DNA of 32,682 nt from Letharia columbiana (GCF_014066305.1 NW_023501095.1:305001-337682), one strand, 5' to 3'. Counted from the stretch's first letter, positions 9,231 through 20,369 are shown. The notes: generated from the sequence alone by a model not told the origin. Numbers and translations: made by a program.

Positions 9231-10206
9231 TTACGAGTAAAAGCTTATGAATTAAATTTATAATTATTTTTTTAATTAGAGCTATTGAGTAAATAGATAA
9301 ATAATCTTTAGTAAGTAAACTTTAATAAGCGAGCTATTCGGCTATCGAGCGAACTTTAATAAATAATATTTAAATTCCTTACGCTTTAATAATTATAAAA
9401 CTAAATTTCGAAATTCTTTTTTTATCTAAAAGTCCTTATTTCGTTCTATAATTTTAGAAAGAAATCTTAAAATCTTAATAGAAAATAAAAAAGTTATTCT
9501 AAAATTAAATAATATATATCTATTTTTTAATTAAAGTTATTCGACTATATTTTTTTAATAATTACGAATACTAATTTATTTACTCGCGGTAATTTAATTA
9601 ATCTAATTAAAGAGCGTAGTAACTCTAAATTTATAATTAGCTATATATATAAATTTAAGATTTTTAAGCTTAACTCTATTTTATTCTATTATATATATTA
9701 ATAGAATTAATTATTAATTACTAACTAATTTATTAGCGTATAATTAAGCTTATAAATTCTTTTTAAAATTTAAATTAAAATTCTTCTTTAAATCTTTTAT
9801 TATATTTATTTTATTCTTCTTTATCTAAAAATCTTATAATTTTATAATATTAATTATTATCTTAAGTTTTACGCGAGCGCTATAAATTAAGATAAAAACG
9901 ATAAGCTTTTTATATATTACTTCTTCCTTTTTTTTTTTTTTTTTTTATTTATTATAATATTATAATGATTAGAAAGATAATTAGAAAGATACTTAGAAGT
10001 TATATTTTATTTTCTTCTTATAAAGTATCTTTTATATATTATTATTTATAGATTTAGTAAATATATATATTATAAAATTAATATAATAGTAATTTTATAT
10101 AGCGAGAAGATAAATAATAATAGAATTATAAATAATCTATTATTAAAAGAGAAAGATAAAATTCTTTATTATTATAAAGTAAAATTAAATTTATAATTTT
10201 AATTAT
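9231..10206. other. intergenic region upstream of the 10.2-kb gene
   Basis: No gene is supported. It begins with a GTAA-A-GCTTATGAATTAAAT block shared with the foldback element in the spacer. It also has a less mutated patch (AAGCGAGCTATTCGGCTATC, GAGCGAACTTTAATAA) that repeats GCGAACTTTAATAA-like words. Further on come a poly-T run and a double copy of the AGAAAGATAATTAGAA motif at 9969-9990. It could hold a promoter but none is identified. Confidence 0.45.
9928..9946. repeat. poly-T run (19 T)
   Basis: A homopolymer of 19 T on the plus strand. The matching run in B (30693-30715) has 23 T, so its length differs between copies, as expected of slippage. Confidence 0.9.
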
Positions 10207-11550
10207 ATATATAGAAGTGAACGATATAGACGATCTTTAGCGAATACTTCATAATAATAATCTTTTAGCCGAATTTTTCTTATTTTTATCGCTATTAAAG
10301 TTCTATAGTTATCTAATTAATATTAAAAATTATAAGTATAAAGCGATAAAAGAGCTCTCTTAGAATTTTTATATTATTAAATCTCATCGATATACGATAA
10401 CTCTCGAAGTATATAACTCACTTAGAGCTCGCTTATAAAAGATATATATTATTAATCTTAGTGCGATATTAATCGCGAGAGATAAAGTTAAAAATATAGA
10501 TAGATTTAAAAGTATAAATTTAGAGGAGTAGAAAAAGATATTATAAGAGATTAAAGATATATACTTTTATAAATAATAAGATTAACTATATCGTAATATT
10601 ATTAGATATTAATATATATAATTTTTTTATTTAGTATTTTAAAGGGAAAGTATATATCTATATTAGCTATATAATTAAGTCTAAATAATTAAAAATAGAA
10701 AAGTACTATTAATAACGATAAGAGTATAATTCTATAATAGAAAGATTTAATAGAGAAAGAAATATTAAATAATTCTATCTATCTCATAATTTTAAGATAA
10801 ATAAAAAAAGAGGAAGAATAAGAGATAAGTATATTATTAGATAATAACTTAAAGCTATTAATTAGATTATCTAATATAATTAAGTAATCTTATAAATAGA
10901 GATTACTTCTTATTTTTATAATAATTTAAAAGTTTTAATAAAGGGCTTATTAGTCTTTACGAGCGAAAATAATATATATTAACTCTTATAACTACGAATT
11001 TTATTATACGATTAAAAAATATAAGTATAGAGATTTTACGATATAGAACTATTCTTCTAAGATCGATTATAAGATATACTATTATTATTTCTCGCGTATA
11101 TAAAATTATTAACTTATAATTTTTAGATTAGAAAAATATATAGTTATATATAAACGGATTTTATAGTAAATACTCTTTTTATTTATTACTCTCTCTTTAA
11201 TAAAAGTATATTAAAAATTACCTAGACTAATTAATTAAAATTCGATTTATTATCTCTATATATTTATTTTAATAAGATTAAGTATATAATATAAAGGAAT
11301 TTAATAATATAGTAATTTAATATAAATAATAATAATTTTCTAGATTTATTAAGCTCGATTAAATAGTAGCTAAAGGATTATAATTATACGCTAAATAAAT
11401 AAAAGCTAGATAAAGACGACGATAGAGTAAAAGAGGCTTTTAGAATAATAATTAATAACTATAATAATAAAATTTCGAATTACTTTTTATTTTTATTATT
11501 AAGATATAAATACTTAGATATAAGAGTTTAAAAGAAGAGATTATAATAGA
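10207..11550 (+). pseudogene. unrecognised protein, best-preserved cargo frame
   Basis: The plus-strand frame reads IYIEVNDIDDL at 10207, then RILHNNNLLAEFFLFLSLLK, FYSYLINIKNYKYKAIKELS, NFYIIKSHRYTITLEVYNSL, RAR, IYIINLSAILIARDKVKNID and RFKSINLEE near 10530. Later pieces, after a frame change near 10620, are IIERFNRERNIK, FYLSHNFKINKKRGRIRDKY, VLIKGLLVFTSENNIY, NNNNFLDLLSSIK and LDKDDDRVKEAFRI near 11440. Stops are TAA/TAG and sparse. In B (30976-32319) the same frame gives similar residues with transition-type changes only. The coding origin is therefore fairly convincing over about 450 codons, but no family, catalytic motif or membrane segment is recognised. It faces a minus-strand region starting near 12.1 kb, so the two appear convergent. 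Confidence 0.5.
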
Positions 11551-12100
11551 TTTCGCTATCTATTAATTAGAAAGATACTTAGAATTTTATATTATAAATT
11601 CTTTTCTCTTATATCGAACGCTAACTCTTAGAGTTTATAAATTTTTTTTAAGATAATTAAGAGGTAATAGACTTACTAATATATCACTTAATAACTCTTC
11701 GCTATCGATCTCTTAATTCTTTATAAAAGCTATTTCTTATACTTAATAATAATAAAGCGATAACTTTATATTCTTAAGTTTTTAGTCGTTTACGCTATCT
11801 ATCTTATAAGTCTCTTTAATATTTCTATTAAGAGTTATAATTAATTTTAAAATATAATTCTTTTTAGTTATAATATCTTTTTTACGCGGCGAGTACTTTC
11901 TATTTATAAATATATTTAGAAATAAATAGTACTTCTTAATTAAGATTTATATCTTAAATATTTATATTCGTTAGATATACGTTTTTCTTTAAATCTTCCT
12001 TCTTATTAGCTTTAATATTTCTATTAAATTTATTCTTATCTTTCTTTCTTAATTTTTTAACTTTTTCTTCTTTAATCTTATAGATAATATTTTAAATTTC
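11551..12100. other. convergent intergenic region, no supported gene
   Basis: It lies between the plus-strand region ending near 11.55 kb and the minus-strand region starting near 12.1 kb. One TTAGAAAGATACTTAGAA motif is at 11565-11582. B covers it only up to its own end at 32682 (about A 11914). Confidence 0.4.
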
Positions 12101-12102
12101 CA

Positions 12103-12215
12103 CTATTATATTAAATTCTTACTTCTAATTTAATTTATATTAAGTTTATTTATAACTATTATTTAACTTATAATACTATAAAATCTAAAAATTCGAGATC
12201 TTATTTTATATTTTC
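12103..12215 (-). repeat. direct repeat, copy 1 of a pair spaced 648 bp
   Basis: It matches 12751-12863 with no indel at a constant offset of 648 bp (216 codons). The shared words include AAATTCTTACTT, TTTAATTTATA(T/C)TAAG and TATTTAACTTA(T/C). Most differences are transitions. Confidence 0.7.
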
Positions 12216-12750
12216 GATATATATACATAATTAATATCGTCGTTTAAGACTCTTTTTTAAAATAATTATTATTACGCCCTAAGCGTTTCTTTACTCACTT
12301 ATATTCGATACTTCTCTCTTATCTTATACGCGTAATAAACGTAGTTAATTCTATAATCTAGATCTTAAATCTTAGACTTCGCGTAGAGCTAAAATAATAC
12401 TTTATAATAATTAAGTATAAATTTCTAATTTCCGATATTTAGTTAAATTTTAAGTATACTTTTATAAATTAAAAAGAAATTTTTATCGATTAATCTTTAA
12501 TCTTGATATTTTTATTTTATTAAATATCTTTATAGATAAAGCTATTGATAATATAAGAATATAAAAATAATAGAGATTTTATACTCTTATAGATTATCTT
12601 AATAAGCTTTTATAAGAAAAATTTATATTTATAAATTATTCGAATTCTTATTTAATCTATAAGCGCGTTTTATAGTTTAATTATATTCTATTTATATAGA
12701 TTAATATTAAATATTATCTTTTTCTTAATAACTTTCTTATTAATAGTATA

Positions 12751-12863
12751 GATTATATTTAAATTCTTACTTTTAATTTAATTTATACTAAGATTATTTA
12801 TAGCTATTATTTAACTTACGATACTTTAAGATTTAAGAATCTAAGATCTTATTTTTTATATTA
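12751..12863 (-). repeat. direct repeat, copy 2 of a pair spaced 648 bp
   Basis: Partner of 12103-12215. On the minus strand it reads DLRFLNLKVS, VK and IKLKVRI. The offset is a multiple of three, compatible with a repeated domain in one protein. Confidence 0.7.
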
Positions 12864-13830
12864 GAATTATCAGCTATATATTTATTCGAATAAGAAATTC
12901 TCACTAATAAAGGAAATATAAAGAGATTATTATTAGAATAATAAATTTATATATTTTTTAATAATTAGAAAGATAATTAGAATTCTATTCTATATTAAGT
13001 ATCTTAACTCTCTTCTATCTAAGTAAAGCACTTTTAATTATCTTATTCTTATTTTTTATATACTTCCTTTTATTATATATTAACGTATCGTCTATATAAG
13101 CTTTATATTCTTAATTATTAATATAACTCTTTTATTATAAATAGCGTAGAGATTACTAATTATATAATTTATTAATAAAATAATAATTTAATAAAAAGTT
13201 AATATACGATAAAATTTCGATATTAAAGTCGCTTTAATAGCTTTTTATAACGTATTTAATATAAAAATCTAAATTCGTATAGTACGATAAGATAATAATA
13301 TCGTATTAATAATCTTCTATATTATACGAGCGAAAGGTTTTTTTAAAAGAAGTAAATTAGTTAATTTCTAATATCTTTTAATCTCCCGTAAAGTAATAGC
13401 TAAACTATTATTAATTATATATATATATTACTTAATAAAATATTATATTACTATACTTACTTTTTTACTTTCAATATCGATTTTTAATCTTTATAAATAA
13501 AGACCTCGATATACTTTTTCTTATAGTCTTTATATCGAAAGCGCGAATAATTAGAGATTTATCCTATTCGATTTTTTTTATAATTATCTTTTTACGATTA
13601 GAAGATTTTAAGATTTTCTTTTAATTTAAAGCTCTAATATAAAGATTAAATAGATAATTATCTCGCTAATTATTTATATTATTAAAAAGATTATTAAGAT
13701 TTATATTATCTTTTAAATAGATTAATAAAGTATATAAATCGATGTTATTATCTCTATATAACGATAATATAATAGAATTACTATCGAGATTAATAATTAC
13801 TAGCGATATATTATTATTAAATTAAATTAA

Positions 13831-14265
13831 AACGAATAAGATAAAATAGTTATAATATAAAATATTAATAAGAGAAAATATTTAATTTATAATAAAATAC
13901 TAAGAAAGAAAGAAAGAGAGAATTTCTACTTATAGCTTTAATATCTTAAAATCTATCTAACGTTATACTAGCGAAGTCTATTAAATTTAATCTATTAAAA
14001 TACGCTATATAATATAATAATTATACTTCTAATTATTATTATAATTATACTAGTTAACTCTAAAAAAACTAATCTTTTAATTAAAAGATTTATATCTAGA
14101 TATTTAATAACTATATATTAAAATATACTTATTTTAAATTTTAGATATAAATATCTTTACTCTTAGACGAGATAAAGAAGCTATAGATTTAAGACCGGAT
14201 ATTACTAAAGATCGCTTACTATTTTCTATTATATTTTAGCTATTTATAATTATTAATATACTTAT
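13831..14265. other. region with no supported gene
   Basis: AT-rich degraded sequence upstream (in the minus sense) of the 12.1-13.8-kb region. Nothing distinctive is seen except a short less mutated patch near 14,190 (AAGACCGGATATTAC). Confidence 0.35.
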
Positions 14266-14541
14266 TAATAAGAAAGATATATTATTACTATACGAATTTA
14301 GTTATAATATTAATAATAACTATAAAAACTAAAGCTATTAAATATAGAAATACCCGCTAATAAGAAAGATATACTATTACTATATAAATTTAATCGCGAT
14401 ATTAATAGTAATTATAAAAATTAAAGCTATCGAATATAAAGATACCCGCTAATAAAAAAGGCGTACTATTATTATACGAATTTAATCGCGATATTAATAA
14501 TAATTATAAGAATTAAAGCTATTAGACGTAGGAATATAATC
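14266..14541. repeat. three 92-bp tandem repeats
   Basis: Units start at 14266, 14358 and 14450. Each carries TAATAAGAAAGATATA, ATTACTATA, AATTTAATCGCGATATTAAT and AAAGCTAT blocks, and the first two end in ATACCCGC. The period of 92 is not a multiple of three, which argues against a coding repeat. The array may be regulatory or simply a minisatellite. B does not reach this position. Confidence 0.85.
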
Positions 14542-16317
14542 TCTAATTTAATATAGATTTTAGAATAAGAAGTCTCTTTTACTAGAGTAATAGCATTTTT
14601 ATAAATATATATCTATATTTAAATTAATTTAAGAAGTTTTATTCTATAAATATAAAATATATAAAGTTATTAAATTAAGTATAATAGCTAAATATTATTA
14701 ATTAAGCGTAATAAGTAGAATAATAATTAGAATATCTTATTCTTAACTTAGAATAGTTTTTCTTTTATTTATTATATATTTTCTTTTTATAAAAACTATA
14801 TCTAGACTTTAATAATATTATATTATTATTTATAAACTTATATCTTATTATAATTATCTAAGAAACTATATATCTTTCGATTATAAAGTAATTTTTTTTA
14901 TATAAAATATATATAATTAAGCCGCTAGATATTAGTTAGTAATTTTCTTTATTTATAATTACTAGAGAGTAAGTTATATTATTAAAATTACTCGCTAATT
15001 TTATCTTTATAATTTCTTAAAATATCTATAGTATAGAGATTTAAATTTAAAGTGAATTAATTAATTTTAAAGTTATATAAGTTAAGATCTTCTTTACTAT
15101 TTAAATAAATATAATTTAAGAAATAATTAAATTTATTAATCTCTATTATCCGCGGATTTTCTTTAATATATAAGCTTTAAAGTTTAATTAGTAATAATAT
15201 AATTAATATATATAATTAATTTACTATTTAGTTTAGATATATATAATTAATATAATTACGCACTTTTTTTATTTATAATTATACTTTTTAAACTTCGCGT
15301 ATAATCTTCTAATCTTCGCCTTCGCGAAGTCTTATCTTTACTTTACTTTAATAATTTAAATAAACTTAAATTAATAATTAATAAATTATTAAAAATTTCT
15401 TAAGTTTCCGCGATTATCGAGTTAATAGCTTTAATAAATAATAATATTATATATTAACGAATTATATTTAATATTATAATTAATTATTATATTAAAAGAT
15501 ATAGCGCTATTAGATATATACTTACTTTATAAAAATAATATTATTAATTTAATTTAACTATAGAATATAGGGAAAATAATTTTATTTTTTTTAGATATAA
15601 GTAATATCGTAATAAATAAGCGTATTATAATATAATTATTATAATAATAGAAAGAATTTTTAAAAAAGAAGAGAGTAAATTAAAAAAGAATAATACTAAA
15701 TATTTATTATTAAGTTAACTAATATTATATAACTAAAATCTTATTAAAATAATATATTATTTAAAGATAGATTAAGTCTAAATAATAATTAGAAAGCTAA
15801 TTTAAAAAAGAGATAAACTTCTTTTTATTAATATATATCGTAGAGCTATATATAAACGCTTCTTTTTATATTTTAAATATACTTTAAATATTTATAGCTA
15901 TATATATATACCCCCTCTTATATTTTATATATATTTCGTATATTTCGATATTCTTTATATACGCGATATATCTATTAAAGATAATCTTATTAATTTAACT
16001 AATTTCTATTTAATCTTATATTTATTAGTTATAAAAAAAGCTCTTTATTTTAAAATTATAACTTTATTAATTTATTATTCTTACACGTCGGGCCGTTTAT
16101 AGCTTATAATTAATTTACTTACTTTCTTCTCTTCTTCTACTCTAAAAATAGAAGAAGATATTATTTCTTTTTTATTTTCGTCTATAACGAACTAATTACT
16201 ATTTTTATAAGATTAAAGATATCGATTTAAAGATAAGGTCGCTTAATTAAAAGCGAAGAATATAATACTTTAATATTTTAACGCTTAAGTAAAAGATATT
16301 ATAATATTACTCGAATA
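14542..16317. other. 1.8-kb region with no supported gene
   Basis: Heavily RIP-shifted sequence. Two patches stand out by composition: CCCCCTC near 15,911 and CACGTCGGGCCGTTTATAGC at 16,084-16,103, a rare GC-rich block in the interior. A pyrimidine-rich tract TTTCTTCTCTTCTTCTACT follows near 16,123. It may be the 5' region of the genes to the right. Confidence 0.35.
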
Positions 16318-16600
16318 AAAGAAAGTTATATTAATAAGAAAGGTTTTAGAGCTTAAGAATAGTCTTAGTATAACGAAAAATTTAATTTTTATATATAAAA
16401 GATTTAGATAATAACTAATTTAGCTAATTAAATTATTAAAGCGTTTAAGTTAAATTTTAATTCTATATTAATATCTAATAAAATAGATTTAGTAATTTTA
16501 AGATATTAATATACGCTCTTATTAATATAGCTAATAATTAGAATATTAATTAAAAAAATATAATTCTTAATTCTAATATTTAAAATAATATAATAATAAA
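16318..16600 (+). pseudogene. possible short coding relic, unrecognised
   Basis: A plus frame reads ESYINKKGFRA, then YNEKFNFYI, ITNLAN, IIKAFKLNFNSILISNKIDL and VILRY, with TAA/TAG at Gln-like places. It lies 0.8 kb before the hAT core and could be a separate small gene or an upstream exon of the transposase. There is no second copy in the window to test it, and no family is recognised. Confidence 0.2.
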
Positions 16601-17439
16601 TAAGTATTAGTATTAAAGCGAATTAAGTATATATTATATTAAATAGAAAAGCGTTAATAGCTAGACTAATTAGAGTTTTAAATTAATTAAATTAAATATT
16701 AATTCTATATTAGCGTTATTATATACTCTTAAATATATAATTACTAATTATAACGCTAATTAGAAAGAGTTAATCTTTAATTTAAAATATCGAGAATAAT
16801 ATAGCGATATATTATTAAAGTGGTATAAGTTATTAAAGTAATATAAGTTTCTATTATAGTAAGAAGATAGAATTTATATATTAAATATTAATCTCATTTT
16901 ATTTCTAATATTTTATTCGTTTATATATCTCTTTTAATTTCTCTTTAAATATCTTAATCTTATAATATTAATTAAACCTTTATTTAGCGTAAGTCTAACT
17001 TCCTTAATTAATAATACTTAGTATAAAATATTAATAAATATATTTTAATATAAAAATAGTAATAAATCTTACTTTCTTTTTAATATTAATAATAAAAAAT
17101 AATAAATATAATAATAAATAAAGATAATATAGATTATATAAAATTAGTTTAAACTTAATAGCAATTATTAACTTATTTATTAAGATTTAAAAATTAGGAA
17201 ATTCTAGAAATAAATATAATTTAACGAATATACGCTTATCGATTTCGAGAAGCTATATATTATTTATTATTATTATAATAAGATTCTAATTTACTTATTT
17301 ATAGGTTACAAAATAAGCGATATAATAATATATATTAAATTTAAGAGATATATTAAGAAATCTAATTTAAGTAGTTTATAATAAATGAATCTAGTTAATA
17401 ATTATAAAAATTAGATATATTTCTAAATTAGACAATATA
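16601..17439. other. region with no supported gene
   Basis: Degraded sequence between the weak relic at 16.3-16.6 kb and the recognisable hAT transposase. A BED-type zinc finger, common at the N-terminus of hAT transposases, would be expected about here, but no Cys/His pattern could be seen. Confidence 0.35.
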
Positions 17440-19560
17440 GATTATTAATAAATAGAATAATAAATAGAATATCTAGTTTACTATTTACTCTAGAAAAAAT
17501 AATATTAAGATTTTCTTATAATACTAAAAGATCGAAAGCTTATACGCGAAGACTTCTCGAAATAATTTTATCGCTAAATTGTAAATATCGATATTCTATT
17601 TATAATTACTAATAATTCTAAAATACTATAACTCTTACGCTATCTTAACTCTAATATATAATTAAAATTAATATTTATTATAAAGAATTAATTAATAAAA
17701 AAAGCTATAGAGCTAAAGATAAGATTATTAAAGAATTTATTAATTAATAATATTAAAATCTCTCTAACTCTAAATTATTAGTTATCTTATAATCGCTAAT
17801 TATTTATAATAATTCTAATCTTTTTTATTAATATTAATTAATAATAATATAAGATTCTTATAGACTTTAAATATATCGAAGATAAATATACTAGCTAGAA
17901 ACTTATAAGTATTATTAATTTAATTCTTATAAAATATAAGATTTAAAATTATATATTTAAATTTATAATTAATAACGCTAATAATAATAGTATACTCTTC
18001 GAAGATTTAATTACTTATCTTTCTATTTTTATAATAGAGAACTTACTTAATATTAGAGAATTTAAGTCTTTAAATTATTTATAATATATTCTCTATATAG
18101 TATACATTATTTAATTAATCTTAAAAGAACTTCTAGATAATATTAGAGTTATTTCGATAAATAAGAAATTTTAGAGAAACTAAGATAATAAAGAAGATAA
18201 GAATTAAATTTAAATAAATATAATTAATCTATTAATAATCTTAATAAAAATATAATATTTCTTATTATTATTCTAATTATTATATTATTAATTATATTAA
18301 AATTTAAAAAATCGTTATATATATTAATACTAGCGGCTAATATAAAGAAATCTTTTTTATATTATAAATTAAACGACTTTAAGATAAAAACGTTTTAATA
18401 TTAGACGAATATTAATCTTCTAAAAAAAAGTAATATTATTAGAAACGCTCTCTTAAGCTCTTTTAGAATATTAAGACTTATTAAGATTTAACTTATCAAA
18501 TATTAATTCACGCTCTACTTCTTTATATTAATATTATATACTTCTTAAAGAATAGATTAACTATTTATTTAAGATTAAGTAATAAAAAATAATTATAAAT
18601 AGAAACTATAGTCTAGGCGTCTAAATAATTTTTAATTAATTTTTAATAGATTTAATATTTAATTTAGCTTATTAGATCTTTTTATAAATTTATAAAGTTA
18701 ATAAGTAAAGAAAAGAAGGCTATAATTTACTACGTCTTTAATATTTATAATTACCTATTTAATTATATAAATAAAAAACTCGAAAAATTAAGAAGAAAGA
18801 GGATTTCTTAAAAAAAAGAACTTCTTAAAACTTTTAAGACGATTTACGAGAAATTAATTATCTATTATAATCGAACTTAATTAAATTTAAACTATTTATA
18901 TAAATAAGCTATACTTTTATATCTAAATTATAATAATATAAAGTTAAAAAATCGAATTAAAAGATTAATACTAGAGAGAAGTTATAAATAAAGATCTATT
19001 AAAAAGCGCTTAGAAGAATATTCTAAAATTATTAAAATATTAATATAAGTAGTTAATTATAAAGAGCTAAGCGAATAAATCGATTAAATAAAAATATATT
19101 TAATTAAGCGATAAAATTTAAGATTAAGAATTTAGATAATAAGAATAAATATAATTAGCTTTAATAATATAAACGAAATAATAAGTCTTCTAGTTATTAT
19201 TCTAGTTATAATCTTATCTCTAATCTTTATAAAGCTTCTTTTAATAATCTAGCGAATCTTTTAATTTTAAAATAATAAAAGAAATTAAAGCTTAAATACG
19301 CTATAGTCGCTTAAATAGCTTATAATATTCTTTATTTTTTCGCGGGAGCTATTACGTATAAGCGATATTTCTTAATAGCTAAAAGATATTATAATACTTA
19401 AAAATATTATTTATTAATAATATTTTATACTCTAATAATAATTTTTTATATAAAGTATTAAGAAAATAAGTTTAAATAGACTAAACTTAATTTTGAAAGA
19501 GATCTTAATATATCGAATTAGATTAAAAGAGCTAATAATACTTTATATAAAAATTTAATT
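17440..19560 (+). pseudogene. hAT-superfamily transposase, RIP-degraded
   Basis: hAT transposases cut and paste DNA transposons through an RNase-H-like DDE core and dimerise through a C-terminal domain. Reading across stops, three blocks match the family. (1) Near 17,760-18,030: KISLTLNYW, then YKILIDFKYIEDKYTSWKLI and FIINNANNNSILFEDL, as in hAT cores (LTLDxWTS; FxYVEGxHTGENL; TTDNAxNN). (2) Near 18,722-19,020: AIIYYVFNIYNYLFNYI, KLEKLRRKR, TIYEKLIIYYNRT, LNLNYLYK, then ERSYK and SIKKRLEEY. (3) Near 19,297-19,390: YAIVA, IAYNILYFFAGAITYKRYF and IAKR, the Dimer_Tnp_hAT pattern. The span of ~2.1 kb fits the usual 600-800 residues. Many TAA/TAG stops and at least two frame changes (blocks 1 and 3 share a frame, block 2 differs) show it is dead. 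No N-terminal zinc finger is seen. It lies ~0.8 kb inside the right end of element A. Confidence 0.8.
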
Positions 19561-20150
19561 AATAATCGTAATAATTATATTAGCGAAGATAACGAGCTTA
19601 TAAAAAGTACTTCGATAAATTTAATATTTATAAGTTTATTAAGATATATTATTAATATTTTATAATATATAAAGGGGTAATTAATAGATTTATAGTTAGA
19701 GAGAATTAGTAATAATAAATTTAATCTTAACGAAGAGATCTAAGATAACTCGAGAAGTGAATTTATTTATAAATAATTAATAAGTTTAATTAGATAGAGG
19801 TAGATTTAAAATATTTAATAGAATCGAGATAGAGTAGAATAGAAGAGTGAGTTAGAGTTTAAGAGAAAAACGAATATAAAGTTTATTAAGCTTATCTAAC
19901 GCGTTAAGATAAATATATAAATAGAGATAATTATAGAATTTTATTTTTATAATATTTAAAGATTTAAAATTTAGAATATTCTTTTATATTATAATTTTAA
20001 GAAAAAGAATAAAGACGCTTATAGTTCTAATTATTATTCTAATTATTAATATTAATAAAAAGATAAATAGCTATATTAGATTACTCTTTATATTCCCTCT
20101 CTCTTAATAAAGAAGAATAAATATATTCTATATATCTTAATCGGATTATT
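19561..20150. other. region between hAT relic and right TIR, no supported gene
   Basis: Degraded sequence with a slightly more GC-containing patch around 19,740-19,880 (AACTCGAGAAGTGAATTT, GAATCGAGATAGAGTAG). It may be the 3' end of the transposase or untranslated sequence. No separate gene is seen. Confidence 0.35.
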
Positions 20151-20369
20151 CTATAAATATAGAAATCTTAGTAGAAATATTTTATATATATATTATTTTA
20201 TAGTATAATTCCATAGATATACCATATCGTAGAATATCCCGCTAAGATCCCGAATCTATACTAGAAAAATGATATAATATTCAATTTTATCTATACTATA
20301 CCCGGGTATAGTATAATATCACTTGATATGAAATATTCTATGAAATATATTATATCTTTCCGACTAGTA
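20151..20369 (-). repeat. right terminal inverted repeat of element A
   Basis: About 219 bp, the imperfect reverse complement of 748-953. Shared blocks on the minus strand: CGGAAAGATATAATAT, GATATTATACTATA, GATCTTAGCGGGATATTC, GGTATATCTATGG, AATAATATATATATA and ATTTCTATATTTA. It is better preserved than the left TIR: CCATAG, ACCATATCG, CCCGGG and CTTGATATG survive. Confidence 0.8.
20292..20315. other. 24-bp perfect palindrome inside the right TIR
   Basis: TATACTATA-CCC-GGG-TATAGTATA is a perfect dyad centred at 20303/20304. The left TIRs of A and B keep only a degraded form (TATACTCTAATATAGTATA in B). Subterminal palindromes often bind transposase, but this is inference. Confidence 0.6.

Larger units (their letters stand above)
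12101..13830 (-). pseudogene. unrecognised, Leu/Gln/Lys-rich, possibly coiled-coil protein
   Basis: Minus-strand pieces read with few stops. Around 13,500-13,590 one gives YSRFRYKDYKKKYIEVFIYK. Around 12,250-12,480 another gives LTKYRKLEIYT, SIILALREV, DLRSRL, LRLLRV and DKREVSNISE, followed by YIENIK, DLEFLDFIVL, VK and IKLEVRI down to about 12,115. The composition and spacing of Leu with Gln (at RIP-made stops) look like coiled coil. The DLEFLD to KLEVRI segment recurs as DLRFLNLKVS to KLKVRI exactly 648 bp away. It may be one gene or two; the frame could not be followed between the pieces. Only copy A covers it, so there is no second copy to check against. No family is recognised. Confidence 0.33.
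748..20369 (+). mobile_element. element A: ~19.6-kb TIR transposon, RIP-inactivated, carries a hAT transposase relic
   Basis: The limits come from matching inverted ends. The left end TATTGACCGGAAAGATATAA (748 onward) and the reverse complement of the right end, TACTAGTCGGAAAGATATAA (20369 backwards), agree apart from transitions. The similarity continues inwards for about 210 bp. A second copy (element B) starts at 21515 with TACTAGTCGGAAAGG, which supports the same boundary independently. The inside is nearly free of CA/TG and has no intact reading frame. It holds several pseudogene regions on both strands and, near the right end, a hAT-type transposase. hAT elements are usually a few kilobases with TIRs under ~30 bp, so a composite or another superfamily with a captured hAT gene remains possible. 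Confidence 0.75.

Noticed and set aside
9928..9946. Poly-T run as a transcription terminator or retrotransposon poly-A tail
   Set aside because: No reverse transcriptase or short-element structure lies beside it, and T-run length differs between copies as in ordinary slippage.
10211..10235. YxDD-like reverse transcriptase motif near ATATAGACGATC
   Set aside because: The surrounding frame reads NDIDDL inside a different, longer protein frame, and no other reverse transcriptase blocks are present.
14266..14541. CRISPR-like array
   Set aside because: The three 92-bp units are contiguous with no unique spacers, and the context is a eukaryotic transposon.
748..20369. Polinton/Maverick or other virus-like element, suggested by size and long TIRs
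   Set aside because: No protein-primed DNA polymerase, packaging ATPase, capsid or retrovirus-like integrase motif could be read. The only recognised gene is a hAT transposase.
748..20369. Starship-type giant element
   Set aside because: Starships use a tyrosine recombinase captain near one end and lack long TIRs. Here long TIRs are visible and no captain was recognised.
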